This document shows positions 10,101 to 25,100 of a DNA stretch of 64,000 bases, one piece after another (the stretch's first letter is position 1; each line of letters opens with the position of its first letter). The notes below the pieces were generated by a model. The model made no database searches, was not told the DNA's origin, and saw only the letters and a program-made list of their open reading frames with translations. Position numbers and translations under genes: made by a program. Where the stretch lies: NCBI RefSeq assembly GCF_910592395.1, contig NC_088315.1, forward strand, positions 5,210,501 through 5,274,500. Reading direction: 5' to 3'. Source of the DNA: Lineus longissimus. Taxonomy: Eukaryota; Nemertea; Pilidiophora; Heteronemertea; Lineidae.

Positions 10101-13100
10101 GAAGTAGGCTGAACATTATCAAAACTTTGTCACTTGGTCCCCTTTTAAAAAAACAAGATCAGAGATTTTATCTAAAAACTACCATGCTCCTCCAACCAAC
10201 CAAGCCAAGAAAAATCTAAGCCACTAACATTCTGCTGGACACTTGATTACCTTCAGCGACCTCAAAGATCAGTTTTTTCATAAACATCACTTTTGCCATC
10301 TGCTGGGTGCTGTTTTCAAAAGGAGATATTAAGGACAAAATTTGAAATACAGAGCACCGAAACCCTGCACTCTGCTGATTATCAACCAATATGGCAGTCT
10401 AGAAAGAATTTCATAACCAAAGCAGTGCCTTAGAGGAAGTATTTATCTTCCTATACATACGTCTTGATGTTATTTTGAAGGAAACTTTTGATGAGGACAC
10501 TCAAAACCTCCTGACGATGTGGCAATAAAATGTCTTCTGGCATGTCTGAGACACCTTTCATTGTGACAAAGATGGGCTGTTTGAAAAGAGTTTTTATTAC
10601 TGGTACTTACTGGGGGATCCATCGTTGAGTATGTGTATGTTTCGTACTGTTAGAGAGGTTAGCAAGAAAAGAATGAATGAAGAGTTAGTTGATGCGTTAA
10701 AATGAGGTTTCGGTCTAGTGTAACCATAACAAGAGCATGAGACAGTGGAACTCATCTCAAAACCACTGTTCTATCAACTGCATGATAACCCTGTGGATGA
10801 TTATCAAAAGTTATTGGTCAACTCTAAAAATTCTCAAGTGATCAAAAGGATGAAGGGATAACATGATTAAGTGGTAAAGAAGAAAATCTTTTAAGTCGGT
10901 AAAAAGATTTTGGTTTTACCCGGGGAAACACTTTGTTTAAATCTGCATGCCTACCTGTTGCTGAAGAACTGGCTCCATCCACGCCAATTCATCAGACGTC
11001 TTGTAGGGCGTGGCAAACGGGCCTCCCGCCTGGGCTGGTTTTGTGTTGACCAACATCGGGAGATGTGTTTTGGAGCTTGTTGCACCTTCTGAAGAGGAAA
11101 GCAATAATGAGCGACTTCTGCCTTGAAAATATTATGGGGTATCAGGTCATTTCTTCTCATTACAGTAACGATCAACATTGAACAATTGATATGATGCTGT
11201 TTGAAAACAATCTTTGTTTCGGAAATTCATAAGCCATGCTAAAAATTACCTCGCAACACAGCAAAAATCATTTGCTGGAGGTCAGTTTTCTGTGATGCTA
11301 CATGTGGCGGTGCATGGCGGCATCAAAGGGAACTATCCTCCTAGTCACCTAAACCCCACACCCAAGTTGTCTCTTTAAGAGTTTGATCTTACCTGCAGAA
11401 GGTGTTGGTTGCACCAAAGCTGTGGAAGGCATCATTCCTTCGTCACTGTCTTTCAGCCTAAAACACGAGATCAAACATTTCACATTCAAGATCACTAAGT
11501 AGATAACTACACAATTTATCAATTAATTATTTGTTTGTTTTTTTCATAATTCATTACAGCTAGATTCATTCATTTTCGAACTTTCAACCATGCGTTGATT
11601 TAAACTCCTCACAAAAAAACCTCTTTGCAAGAAACTAGCTTTTAAAGAAATCTCAGATTAAATGATTACCAACTTCCATAGTTAACTACCGGTACTAAAA
11701 TCAAAATTGACAGTGCCAAAAGCCCATGATAATAGAAATAACTGATACCAAAAACCATTAATAAGAGAAAGAACCTTTATTACCTAAATCCTCAGCCAAA
11801 CCGTCACCCCATCCCTACTTAAAGGCCTCTGATGAAACTCTGCCACAACACCATAATCAAGAATTACTAAAGACTAGTCTTTATTCATTCTTGCAATATG
11901 TATCAAAGTCAAACTCACTGATCATCATGAAACCTTTTATATTGTTGCCTAAACTTGTCGCCAGCAACTTTGTCAAGGAAACTGATTGGTTTACCAAAAC
12001 AATGAGAAATTTACATAACTTTAATCGATATCGAGTCTACAATCAAGCAGGATGTTCAGTTTTACAGAAAGAGTAAATTTTTAAGATGGAAGTTTCGAAA
12101 AAAGGGAATGGAGCTGTGGGTAATGAGAGAACAAAGAAGTATTCTGAAAATGACAGTTTATGTTGTTACAAGAGGGAGCAAACTTTACGGCATTGATTTA
12201 GACAGTCATTTTATCTGATTTCAAGTCAGCTAAGTCATGAGGAGGGGATAGCAAAAATGTTGGTTAGCAGGTCAAGGGTGGAATGTTCAAAGAAAAGACG
12301 CATTCTATCTTTGACAGCGAAGGGAAAACTGGTGAGAAAAAGATTTTATTAGTATTAGATGACTTGAAGGAATACATGGTTAGCAAATTGTGTCACAACA
12401 TTTAGGACAGTGCCTGGCGTATCTACCTCTCTTGGGCTATCTGATTCTCCATCCGGGCCTGCAGGAGGCGTTTACGTTTGGTGAGAGGTGCATTTGAGGC
12501 CCGGCCATGTGGTGGGGGCAGAGCTGCAGGAACTGGATGGGTCATCTGCCTGTCGGTTCCGTCGCTAGATTCACTTGGTTCGGGGGTCACCCGATTATTG
12601 CTGTTCAGGTGAGGGAGATGAAAAAAACTTAACAAAAAGGAATGCCAATGATTGTCCCTCTTATGAAATTAACACCCTGTCATCAAAACTTATTGATCAC
12701 CGCCCGAAAGAAGACGCTTTTCATAATTGAAAGAATCTTAAGGTTGTCATCTTGGTTTTGGACCTCATACCATAAAATCTTAGAAGAAAACAGCAGTAAT
12801 AAGAGACAGTGATATTGTACTCACCGTGGATGGACAAGTGAAAATGCATTATCCAACAATTTACTCATGCGTTTTCTAGAATCGGCTAAAGTCTCACCAC
12901 TGTCAGACTGGAAGTTAAAAAAGTCATTGCGTTACAAAAATATTTTTGCTATTTCTATCAAACACAATACTATCATGAACACACCTTCCTCATTTGTCTT
13001 GGGAGTGAGTTTTTCAGGCCACTTTACATTTGAGTGCCAAACACAACGAGAAAGACAACATTTTTGGCAAAACACCCCAACTATCATCTGAAAGTGCATA

Positions 13101-16100
13101 ACTCTCAGCAATTTAGAGTAAGCTGAGCAAGAAGTGGCAGGAATTATGATTCTTACCGCACTAGGTGATCTAAATGGAGCTGAAGATACGGGACGAGCCA
13201 ACGCTGGAGGTGGGTGGGCAAAGGCGGGAGCCGGATGGGACGCGATCAGGGCCGCCTGCTCCGGATCCAGCTCTGGAAGATGGGCCTCAATGCCATAGTC
13301 TTTCTTTCTGTACTGCCCCACCGTGCCATCATCATACAGCTGGTCCAATTCATTGCGGAAGTGTTTAGATTTAGCTCGCTTGCTGAGGCTGAAGAAAGAG
13401 AAGATATTGTCAAAGAATATCCAAAGGAGTGGATCTAACATTGGGGGTGGAGAAAGACTGTCACATTGCTGCACGGTAGATTTTGTGATAAATTTCAAAG
13501 ATATCTGCAGCCTGATATTCAGAAATTTAAGAGACTTAAATCTCAAAAGCCTTATCAAAGAACATATGTTGGTTTTCTCCACTTAAATCATCTTTTGTTT
13601 CTGATGGTCATGGTTTACAATGTTCTATTCTGTTATTGTAACTAGAGGGAACTAATGTGATGCCCCGCGTGTTCCTGAATTACATTGTACATGTTTTTTG
13701 TCTGCCTCTTGAAGGTCACAAGAGAGTGACTGCCCAAAGTCCAGCTAAGGGCTTGACAATTACTCTATAAACTTCCCTGATGAGACAAAGTTTTAAAGAG
13801 TAAGAATAAGAATGGGCAGATAAGACCAACTCTAATCCTGTCTCTGATCACAGAATTCTGGATGGTGGTTAAGAGAACCCAATGAAGAAAATAGCCAATA
13901 CCCGATATTAAAGTGATTACGGGAAAGTATAGCCTTAAACACTTATCGGGCGCTAATAACTTTAGTACAAAATATTCCACAGGACCTAAGTAAACCAGGC
14001 ACATTTTAAAGTAAATCTAGGCAAAAGTCTATAGGATAACTTTGTACAGCACATATCCTGCAACATCAGATATTTTTACTGTTATGGCAAAAAACAGGTA
14101 GTATTCATAAGGTAGGGATGTAAATCAAAGAGGAATATCAACGTTTTGGGACTGTTTGGCAAATTACTAATAGATGAAATCTGCCACAGCTGAAAAAGAA
14201 ACATTGAATACAAATGAAAAACATAAAATACCACCACCAAATGCGCAAAGGCTATGAAAGAAGAATGAATGTAGCAGACTGAAAGAGTAAAATAAATGAA
14301 ATAGCCTAAGATAGTATAGGTTAGTTAGACTCTACATATACCTCTCAATCTGATCATCAGTGCTATAGTCACTTTGAGTCGGGCTCGGAGCCACTCGGTT
14401 TCTAAAATTAACAATGTTGTTACTCTAAAATACAACACACAGAATATTGACATGTAAAGACAGACAAGCAAACAAGAAAACATATCAGGAGTGACTGAGG
14501 TACTCTAGTTTCATCGATACAAGACTGGTTTTGAGATTCAATTGAAGCTATAGATATTATGCACATGACCGTATGAGTATGTTTAGATTCTGAGAAGTTC
14601 TTCATGAGGAAAACGCAGTACCTATTCTGGAAAGCCAAAAGGGTACAAGGGTCACCTAGGCATCCTAATTCAGCAATCAAGGAATAAGTGTGGTGTTTTC
14701 CAAATGATTTCTCACAGGCTCTTAATCATATGAACATTGTTGTGCTAGAAAACAAACAACAGGTGAGGAGTTAAAACTGTGTGAAAACTACTAAGAAATT
14801 CTCACCCTCTGCTAACATTTACAGTAAAAAAAGAACCAAAACATTGATTAATAATTTCATTGGATTCGATAGTACATACATGTAACATGACTAGAACAAG
14901 GTCAAGAATGCAAGGTCAAGGACAAACATACATGTAACTAGAACAAGGTCAATGATACAGCAAAGGGTCAAGACCAGACAAAACAAAGACAAAGGTCAAT
15001 GTTAAATGAAAAGTCAAGGACAAATTTAGCATAGGTCAAGGTCAAATTTCTTTCTTACCGTCTCCTTCCTTTGCCCTTTCCAAAAGTTGGCGGTGGAATG
15101 TAATTGTCAGCGCCAAGCACGTCCGAAATGTTGACGGACTGGGCTGAGCGGGCACGTTGGCGGAGGCGCATCTTGTTCCGCCAGTGCTCAATGTACGCCT
15201 TTTGTTGCAGGCTCTTCTCAACCTAGTGAAAAATCAATAATTTTGTTTTTAAAGTAAGGAAAAAAGAGGCTCCACTACCTAGTTGTTATTTAACAGGAGA
15301 CATTGGTGAAAGGCTCATTCAAAATCAGAGTTAGGCAAGTTTCAAGAAAAACACTGCTTGAGATAGGGGTATGATTTGGTCTTGGTTCAAAGGGAATGTA
15401 AGGCAATGATTAGATGTCACTTTACCTTGGATTCCTTATTCCTGCTTGATCCTGTGACAAGCCATGACTGGAGTATGGCAGGCATTGCACCAGCATCTCC
15501 TGAAAAATACAACAATGATACAATATGACCATTTGCCACCTTTTTTAGCGATGCTTAGGCAACTGAAGTGAAATTAAACTATCTTTTTGACTTAAAGAAA
15601 AGAGAATTAAGTGAGTCAAGACCAATAAGTGATATCTTAGCCAAATAACAAAATATAGTTATCTGTTCTTGAGAAGCATTGTTGCAGTTGAGAGAGTTCT
15701 CAGTGTTCCTGTGATGGAAACTGACAGTCCCCTTGGAAGCCATTTTTGCATGAAAAACAACATCATGCCCAAATTGTCCCTTTAGAACAGCTAACTCACC
15801 TTGCCATGAACCTCCTTGCATTGGTGCTGGAGCAGGATGATGCACGTCCTCATCAGAGAAATGCATCGAATCACTTGTGTCTATTATTCTGCAACAAAAA
15901 TTCAATGACTGAACGAGCATCGACATCTCAGATAGTGACAAAGTGCCCCAAAATCTAGGAATCCCTAATGTAGGACGAACTTAGGTGATGACAACTATTG
16001 AAAAAAATCCACACCAACGCTTTTGAAAATCTGAAATATTTGAAGCAGCTCTTGTTCTGCACTTGGTAGGCCTTTTCCTTAAAATGTTAATACATGTATA

Positions 16101-19100
16101 TCAATATATATGGAAAGACATGACACTTACGTTTGTTTCAATGGCAGAGGTAGAGGATCAAGACGTGCTTCCAAGTCCCTGGCTGACCGGCGGATTCCGG
16201 TATCATCCAAATCTTCCATATCCAATTTATCGGATGTCGATGCTCTACCAAGGTCTTTGTCACTCTAAAAGAAGATGAAAATTAATTTGTTACCATTTTC
16301 TAGAACAAATACGCTACAAATTCCTTTCATGGTCAACTCTGCCAGGTGGCTGGACCAATTTCGCTTCGGCTGATGTGCCTAGCACGTCATTACACATGTT
16401 CCCATCACATACGGGTGACGTGCTATCACGTTATGCCCTTACTACAATCTGGATTCAACAGCACTTGGCTACAGCCTCTCTCAACATGCCAATGTATTCT
16501 CTAACATGACAACAGTAGCCATGGATGTTTTTTTTAATCTTACGATTTTTTAACCTCAAGAAGATGTGAACATAAGCAGAGCACTAAAGTGTACTTTGAC
16601 AGAAAAACACTTGTAAATAGTGCAGAGATGAAAACTATTGCCTCCTCACTCTAGGTGCATGGCTGGAATGACCGCTGGTGAACACTAAAAACCTCATACC
16701 AATGAACGTGCATCTGACAACTTTTGTTGTGTTATGAAAACAAATTCAACTGGTGTGAAAATTATCAGTGGGCTATGTCCTAGTAATCAATGGGTTAAAC
16801 TGTGCCAAAAAACAATGGTTTGTCTTACCCTACGACCCTGAAAAGTCATTGGATAGAAATGAGAAAGATGGTTAAATGCCTTTATTTTTGTAAAATTGCT
16901 TTTAAGAATCATTTACGGATATACCCACAGGTTTAAAGGCTTGAAAACTTACCAGATGCAATGGTTTTGGAGGGGGGTGCAAAGAACCCTGCTCACCCTC
17001 CGCGTAAGTCCCCTTCTTCTCTTCAGCCTTGGGTTTCTTACAGCATTTGAAGTAGATGAACAGGACAAACCAAACGATTAACCCTATCCCGGCCAGCGGG
17101 CCAAGGACGGCTCCAATAATCCAGAGTTTTTGGTCCTCTTCTGGGGTTGCAGTTGAATAATAAGCTGAAATCAACAGTTTATAGTCAGTAATTGATCATC
17201 ATATCCCATAAGAAGCCTTATGGAAATATGAATCGATGATTTATAGTTCTCATTAATGGATTTGTTTTGGTCAATTTGTGAACTGAAAGCATTAGAGATG
17301 ACAAATTGAAATGCATCTCCAATTACATTAGATTGTGCTATGTGTTGCAGCAAGCCCATTTAATTTCTAGCTATTTGCTTTTTTAGCAGCAATACACTAG
17401 GCTTTGGTGTAAAATAAGAAATCCGTCCTCCTAGCTATTTGGTGTGGCACAGCAAACTAAAGCTCATTGCAACAAGAAGCAACCCCATTCCCCTACCTAT
17501 GAATATATCGAAGCAACCCAGCTTCTATAGCTATCAATTTGCAGGAAGCTCATTCTAGCTTGCATGTTCTAGCTTGCTTTATTCTAGCTGGGATGGGTTA
17601 CGCAGCAAGCAACTTGACTGGGTGGTGGGAAGGATCTGCATGTGGCCACTGTATTGCTATAGCTAAATGCGTGGGTATTAAGCTGGTAACCTACACTTCC
17701 TTCTACATGCAAAGTGTTCAATTGTTCAAATGTTAAAACTCACCAAAATAGTTTATGATCCCACATATTGAGTTTTATCCAAATTTCGATGTTTGAATAA
17801 AATGTGTGGAAAAATGGAGAAAACTTTGAAAGTGACAGCCAAGGTGTAACACTCATGAGACAAATCCCAAAAAGACAACTTAAGAAGCAAAATTCATCTT
17901 AAGATTCCAACTGCAAAATGATTCAGTGAGAAAAAAACCAATTACCATTACCAAATTTGTGAAACAAGAGAAAAACAGATATCATTTGGGATTTGTCCAT
18001 TGTAAAACAGAAAAAATGAGTAGAGATTGATTGTGATTATTTCATGCTAGGTCACGCATTGCCAGTGAGTCAGGGATATAGTCTCAAAATACAATATAAA
18101 AAACAATATAACTTAAGTGCGCGGTTAAGGTCGCCTGTTAACATAATCAAGCACGTTTGATCATAGTTGCCTGGCGCTGTTAAGTTGTTGCAAACTTTGC
18201 GACAGTCTCCATAAACGCGCATTTCTGTCACAGCACAATCAGGTCATCCTAACAATGGGTGATATGAATAAAGACTAGCAAATGCTTTTATCTTAAACTC
18301 CACGTACATTTACACTAGGCCTTTTTGTACAAAATTGAAGTAAAAGCATTTGCCAGTCTTTATTCATATCGCCCATTATGAGGTCTTGAGAGGCACATGT
18401 TTTCAGGGCTGTGTGGTGGATGACTTTTACCGATGTACACACATGACAGTAATCATGGGATGATGTCACAGTAGTTGAAGTCACTCATTTGTACGGCGCT
18501 TCACAGCCCTGAGAAGATGTGCAACTGAAAACCACATGTGAAAGGATTTTTGATCGTCTCAAAACATGGAATGATAGTGCATGTCTAAAACCAAAATGTT
18601 TCTTACCGCTGGTGTACACTGAAAAAATTATCAAGATAGTTGGATGATGATTAGTATGAGATAAATGAAAATGAAAGCTATGAACCCTGAAACTTAAGGC
18701 AAGTTATTTTGGTCAAGTAACTGTGTTAACCCCCTTCACGTCAGAAGGATATAAAAACATCAGATATGAAACTAATGTGAATTATATAATGATTACCATG
18801 AAAAGATACAATGAACATGAATAGGAATGACAGTGATTACTAAAATAATAGAAGAAATGACCAAGGTATAGCGACTTTACAATTTCAAATTTCCAATTCT
18901 GAACCAATGGCACGGGCCTTTAAGGATAAAACAGAACAACTTCTCAGGGTCCAAAATAAGTTGGTTGGCTCTGTAAGTCATATAAGGCAGTGAAATGATT
19001 TTAAAAAAAACATTATATAGAAAATAACTTACGTTCTGCGTTGTCTGCTACATAGTAACCAAGAGCAATGGCCAATTCCTGATCAGAGTACAAGTCCAAG

Positions 19101-22100
19101 AGCGCCACAGCTTTTGTGCTCACCAGCGTTTCCCCATCGTAGGTGGCATAGTATACCATATCGACGAGAGTGTCATCATTTGGCCGAGTGATATTGATGA
19201 CCTAAAAATAAAAAGTGCACGACTTTACATGATTCTCATTCAGCTGGGAAACGGATTCTCCAGGGTGATTTGGGAGGCTGCCTCAGTAAATTGGGAGGTC
19301 TGCCTTCAATACACATGCACTTCAATCTCAGTGAGTTGAGAAACAAGTTTTCCAAGGTGATTACATCAAGATTCAAATTATAAGAAAAAACACAAACCTG
19401 AACTGTGTATCCATTGTAAGTCCCAGCTCTCTTTTTCCTGCTCAGGATGACACCAGAATCTGCATAATCACTCTCGTAACCACTATCTGCCTGTAAAACC
19501 TGAAGATCTTGCATCATCCTCTGGAAATCAGTGTCCCTCTTCCTCCTGAATAATGCCTCATACTGCCCAGCATCAATCAGTACCTGACGATCGTTTGCAT
19601 CAGAGATTGCCTTAGCGAGTTTGTCTTCCATTTCATATTTGAATGCGTCTGTTGTGACATCCACGGTCGTTGAAACTCGGAGTTCTAAAAATAAGTTTGA
19701 TATTGACATCAGGACATTTCTTTGGTGTTTTAGGTCAAAACTGTATTTTTGTTCTTCAATTGAATAAAACGCTTGATTTCATTTACTCTTGGGACCAAAC
19801 TTGTATAATACATACCCAATACTTGGGTTGAGATGTAACTACATGCACCTTTTGCACATTTGGAATGCTGTATGTTTTGTAACATTGCCATGGTGATACG
19901 CACGTAACCAGTGTGTGATCAGCACGCAGATTACATGGCACCAATACGCAGGTTGTGCACAGCATATTCAAAGCAGAGGGCATGTCAATTGTGACTGGGA
20001 CTGTAAAGAAATTAACTTACTAGTTACAACCCAGCAACATGATGCAAGGGAACCATCCACAGATATTACAGCTCTTGCTGTAGTTGTTGTTGTTGTGGCG
20101 GCTGTTGTTGTGGCAGCTGTTGTTGTGGCCGACTCCGTTGTTGTGGCAGATGCTGTTGTGACGGTAGACGAACTAGATGGTGTGATCGAACTCGATGGGG
20201 AAACGGAACTTGATGCAACCATTGAGGATGAAACTGAGGCTGTTGAGGATGCAGACATGGAAACAGATGACGAGAGTGATGGAGTTGATTCAACCGAGGT
20301 ACTAACGAAAGGAGTCGATGTAACACTCATTGAGGACGATTCTAAACTTGAAGAAACAGTTGATGACATGATACTTGAACTTGAGCTTCTGGTTACTGGA
20401 GTTGAAGACATGCTTAATGATGATTCAATACTTGATGTTGTAACAGTGGAACTTGTCACTACAGAGCTGCTGATCACTGGGCTTGAAGACATGCTCATTG
20501 AAGACTCCATACTTGTCACTGCAGAGCTACTGATCACCAGGCTTGAAGACATGCTCATTGACGATTCCATACTTGTCACTGCAGAGCTGCTGATCACTGG
20601 GCTTGAAGACATACTCATAGTCGATTCCATACTTGACATCGCAGTGCTACTGATCACTGGGCTTGAAGACATGCTCATTGATGATTCCATACTTGACACC
20701 GCAGAGCTACTGATCACTGGGCTTGAAGACATGCTCATTGAAGACTCCATACTTGTCACAGCAGAGCTGCTGATCACTTGGCTTGAAGACATGCTCATTG
20801 ACGATTCCATACTTGACACCGCAGAGCTACTGATCACCGGGCTTGAAGACATGCTCATTGACGATTCCATACTTGACACCGCAGAGCTACTGATCACTGG
20901 GCTTGAAGACATGCTCATTGACGATTCCATACTTGACACCGCAGAGCTACTGATCACCGGGCTTGAAGACATGCTCATTGATGATTCCATACTTGACACC
21001 GCAGAACTACTGATCACTGGGCTTGAAGACATTCTCATTGACGATTCCATACTTGACACAGCAGAGCTGCTGATCACCGGGCTTGAAGACATGCTCATTG
21101 ATGATTCCATACTTGACACCGCAGAACTACTGATCACTGGGCTTGAAGACATGCTCATTGACGATTCCATACTTGACACCGCAGAACTACTGATCACCAG
21201 GCTTGAAGACATACTCATTGACGATTCCATACTTGACACAGCAGAACTACTGATCACCGGGCTTGAAGACATACTCATTGACGATTCCATACTTGACACC
21301 GCAGAGCTACTGATCACTGGGCTTGAAGACATGCTCATTGACGATTCCATACTTGACACCGCAGAGCTACTGATCACTGGGCTTGAAGACATGCTCATTG
21401 ACGATTCCATACTTGACACCGCAGAGCTACTGATCACTGGGCTTGAAGACATGCTCATTGACGATTCCATACTTGACACCGCAGAGCTACTGATCACTGG
21501 GCTTGAAGACATGCTCATTGACGATTCCATACTTGACACCGCAGAGCTGCTGATCACTGGGCTTGAAGACATGCTCATTGACGATTCCATACTTGACACC
21601 GCAGAGCTACTGATCACTGGGCTTGAAGACATGCTCAGTGAAGACTCCATACTTGTCACAGCAGAGCTGCTGATCACTGGGCTTGAAGACATGCTCATTG
21701 ACGATTCCATACTTGACACCGCAGAGCTACTGATCACTGGGCTTGAAGACATGCTCATTGAAGACTCCATACTTGTCACTGCAGAGCTGCTGATCACTGG
21801 GCTTGAAGACATGCTCATTGACGATTCCATACTTGACACTGCAGAACTACTGATCACTTGGCTTGAAGACATGCTCATTGACGATTCCATACTTGACACC
21901 GCAGAGCTGCTGATCACTGGGCTTGAAGACATGCTCATTGATGATTCCATACTTGTCACTACAGAGCTACTGATCACTGGGCTTGAAGACATGCTCATTG
22001 ACGATTCCATACTTGACACCGCAGAGCTACTGATCACTGGGCTTGAAGACATGCTCATTGACGATTCCATACTTGACACAGTAGAGCTGCTGATCACTGG

Positions 22101-25100
22101 GCTTGAAGACATGCTCATTGACGATTCCATACTTGACACAGCAGAGCTGCTGATCACTAAGCTTGAAGACATGCTCACTGATGATTCCATACTTGTCACA
22201 GCAGAGCTGCTGATCACTTGGCTTGAAGACATGCTGATTGACGATTCCATACTTGACACAGTAGAGCTGCTGATCACTTGGCTTGAAGACATGCTCATTG
22301 ATGATTCCATACTTGACACCGCAGAGCTACTGATCACTGGGCTTGAAGACATGCTCATTGACGATTCCATACTTGACACAGCAGAGCTGCTGATCACCGG
22401 GCTTGAAGACATGCTCATTGATGATTCTATACTTGACACCGCAGAGCTACTGATCACTTGGCTTGAAGACATGCTCATTGACGATTCCATACTTGACACC
22501 GCAGAGCTACTGATCACTGGGCTTGAAGACATGCTCATTGAAGACTCCATACTTGTCACTGCAGAGCTGCTGATCACTGGGCTTGAAGACATGCTCATTG
22601 ACGATTCCATACTTGACACTGCAGAACTACTGATCACTTGGCTTGAAGACATGCTCATTGACGATTCCATACTTGACGAAGGTACAGCTGAGCTTGACAT
22701 TGTCGGCAAGATAGATGAATCGGTCAAGGTCACAGATGATGCAACACCTGAACTCGATAACAGGCTTGAAGAATCAGGAAGAAAACTGGATGTGCTGGAA
22801 GCAGTTGATGAGAAGACATCACTTGACTGGGTTGATGAGAAGACAGTGGTTGTCGTCGATGATACTAGGGCACTGGAGGAATCAAGGGAACTTGATGCTG
22901 CAAATGATCAGATGACAGGAATTTAGAACCCGGTGCAACAGATAGCAATCTCACTTTGATAGAAAAAAGTATAAGAAAATAAACATCTGGATATTCCCAG
23001 TACTTCTCTTCCTTCAACAGTATGGTCAACATCTGAATATTACTTTTACCCATTAGTTAGTAACCTTTACTTTTCCCCATTAGTGAGTGACATTTACTTT
23101 TACCCATTAATTGGTGTTGTATCCATGCCATTTCCCTGCCCTACTTCACAGTTTTGCAACAACATGTACTTTTACAATATGAACAAACCACCACAAAAAT
23201 CTATGCTTAAGCAACCCGCAAATGAAAGATTGGTCATTTCCCTTGACAACATGCATTCAAAGCAGGCAGTGTCAAATCTAAAAGGCTAATAAACAACAAA
23301 CCATAGAGATGACAATTGTGAAAAAAAACTATCAACAAGAAAAATGTTCCTGGAGTAAGAATCTTTCAGATGAGGAATAACTTTCTTTAAATTTTTAGGT
23401 GAGGGTATAAATCAAAAGCCAGAGAAATAACTAATGATTTCTTATGCCAGGGGGACTATAGGCAGGAGCACTGTGAATCTTTTACAACCAGGTCCTTTTT
23501 AAATAAAATCCAAATCAAATGGATTAAGGACCTGTCGTGGGCACCATAAGGCCATGCATAATTTGGATAATACGGAAAGAGCATGCAGAGAATGTGGAAA
23601 AGCAATGACACATTTACAACATGCAGAGATTTTGAAAGTTACCACTAGAGAACTTACAAGGTCCTACAGCTGATTCAGTAGCTGACCTTGTGGTCAGGGT
23701 CGACCTTGAGGTCATGCTCAGAGACTCTGATCCAAAGGAACTCAGAGGTACAGAACTTGAGACTGAGGAGGCTACCATCTCAGACATAGTGCTACCAGGG
23801 GTTGAAAGATTTGAAGAAGCTGATGCAAGAATGGAACTTGTTGGGGATGGGGAGGTCGAATCAGTCACAAGCATCGAACTGGAGGTTACTGGTGATGACA
23901 TGATGGTGACTGAAGATGTTGAAACAGAACTGCTTGATGGTTCCACAAATGACGATAAAGATATTACCAAGCTGCTGGACATTTCAACTCTTGATGATGA
24001 ATAAATTACAAAACTGCTTGACAGATCACCCATTGATGATGACTCCTTTACCAAACTGCTAGAAGGTTCAATCATTGGTGATGACTCCACCACCAAACTG
24101 CTTGATTGTTCAACCATCAATGACGACATCGTTAACAAGCTACTGGATGATTCTACCACTGAGGATGACTCCATCAACAAACTGCTTGATGGTTCAACCA
24201 CCGATGATGAAGACATTACCACACTGCTCGATAGTTCAACCACTAATGATAAAGACATTATCAAACTGCTCGATGGTTCAACCATTGATGATGAAGACAT
24301 TACTAGACTGCTCGATGATTCAAGCACTGATGATGAAGACATTACCAAACTGCCTGATGGTTCAACCATTGATGACGAAGACATTACCAGACTGCTCGAT
24401 GGTTCAATTGTTGATGATAAAGACATTGCCAAACTGCTCGATGGTTCAACCACTGATGATGAAGACATTAGCAAGCTGCTTGATGGTTCTACCACTGATG
24501 ATGAAGACATTACCAGACTGCTGGATGGTTCAGTCATTGATGATGAAGACATTACCAGACTGCTCGATGGTTCAACCACTGATGATAAAGACATTACCAA
24601 ACTGCTTGATAGTTCAACAACTGATGATGAAGACATTAGCAAGCTGCTCGATGGTTCAGCCATTGATGATGAAGACATTGCCAAACTGCTTGATTGGCCT
24701 ACCACTGATGAGTAAGAAATTGGCAAGCTGCTTGATGGTTCAACCATTGATAATGAAGAGATTAGCAAGCTGCTGGATGGTTCAACCATCGATGATGAAG
24801 ATATTGTCAAACTGCCTGACGGTTCATTCATTGATGATAAAGACATTACCAAACTGCTGGATGCTTCAATCACTGATGATGAAGACATTACCGCACTGCT
24901 GGATGGTTCAATCGTTGTTGATGAAGACATTAGCAAACTGCTAGATGGTCCTACCACTGATGATGAAGACATTACCAGACTGCTGGATGGTTCAGTCATT
25001 GATGATGAAGACATTACCAAACTGCTTGATAGTTCAACAACTGATGAGGAAGACATTAGCAAGCTGCTTGATGGTTCAATCAGTGATGATGGAGACATTG

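Noticed and set aside
19915-22926. 1,003-codon + strand open frame
   Set aside because: It mirrors the 60-bp array of exon 4 on the other strand, has no splice-consistent neighbours or known domain, and the - strand frame joins in phase to a signal peptide and a membrane exon.
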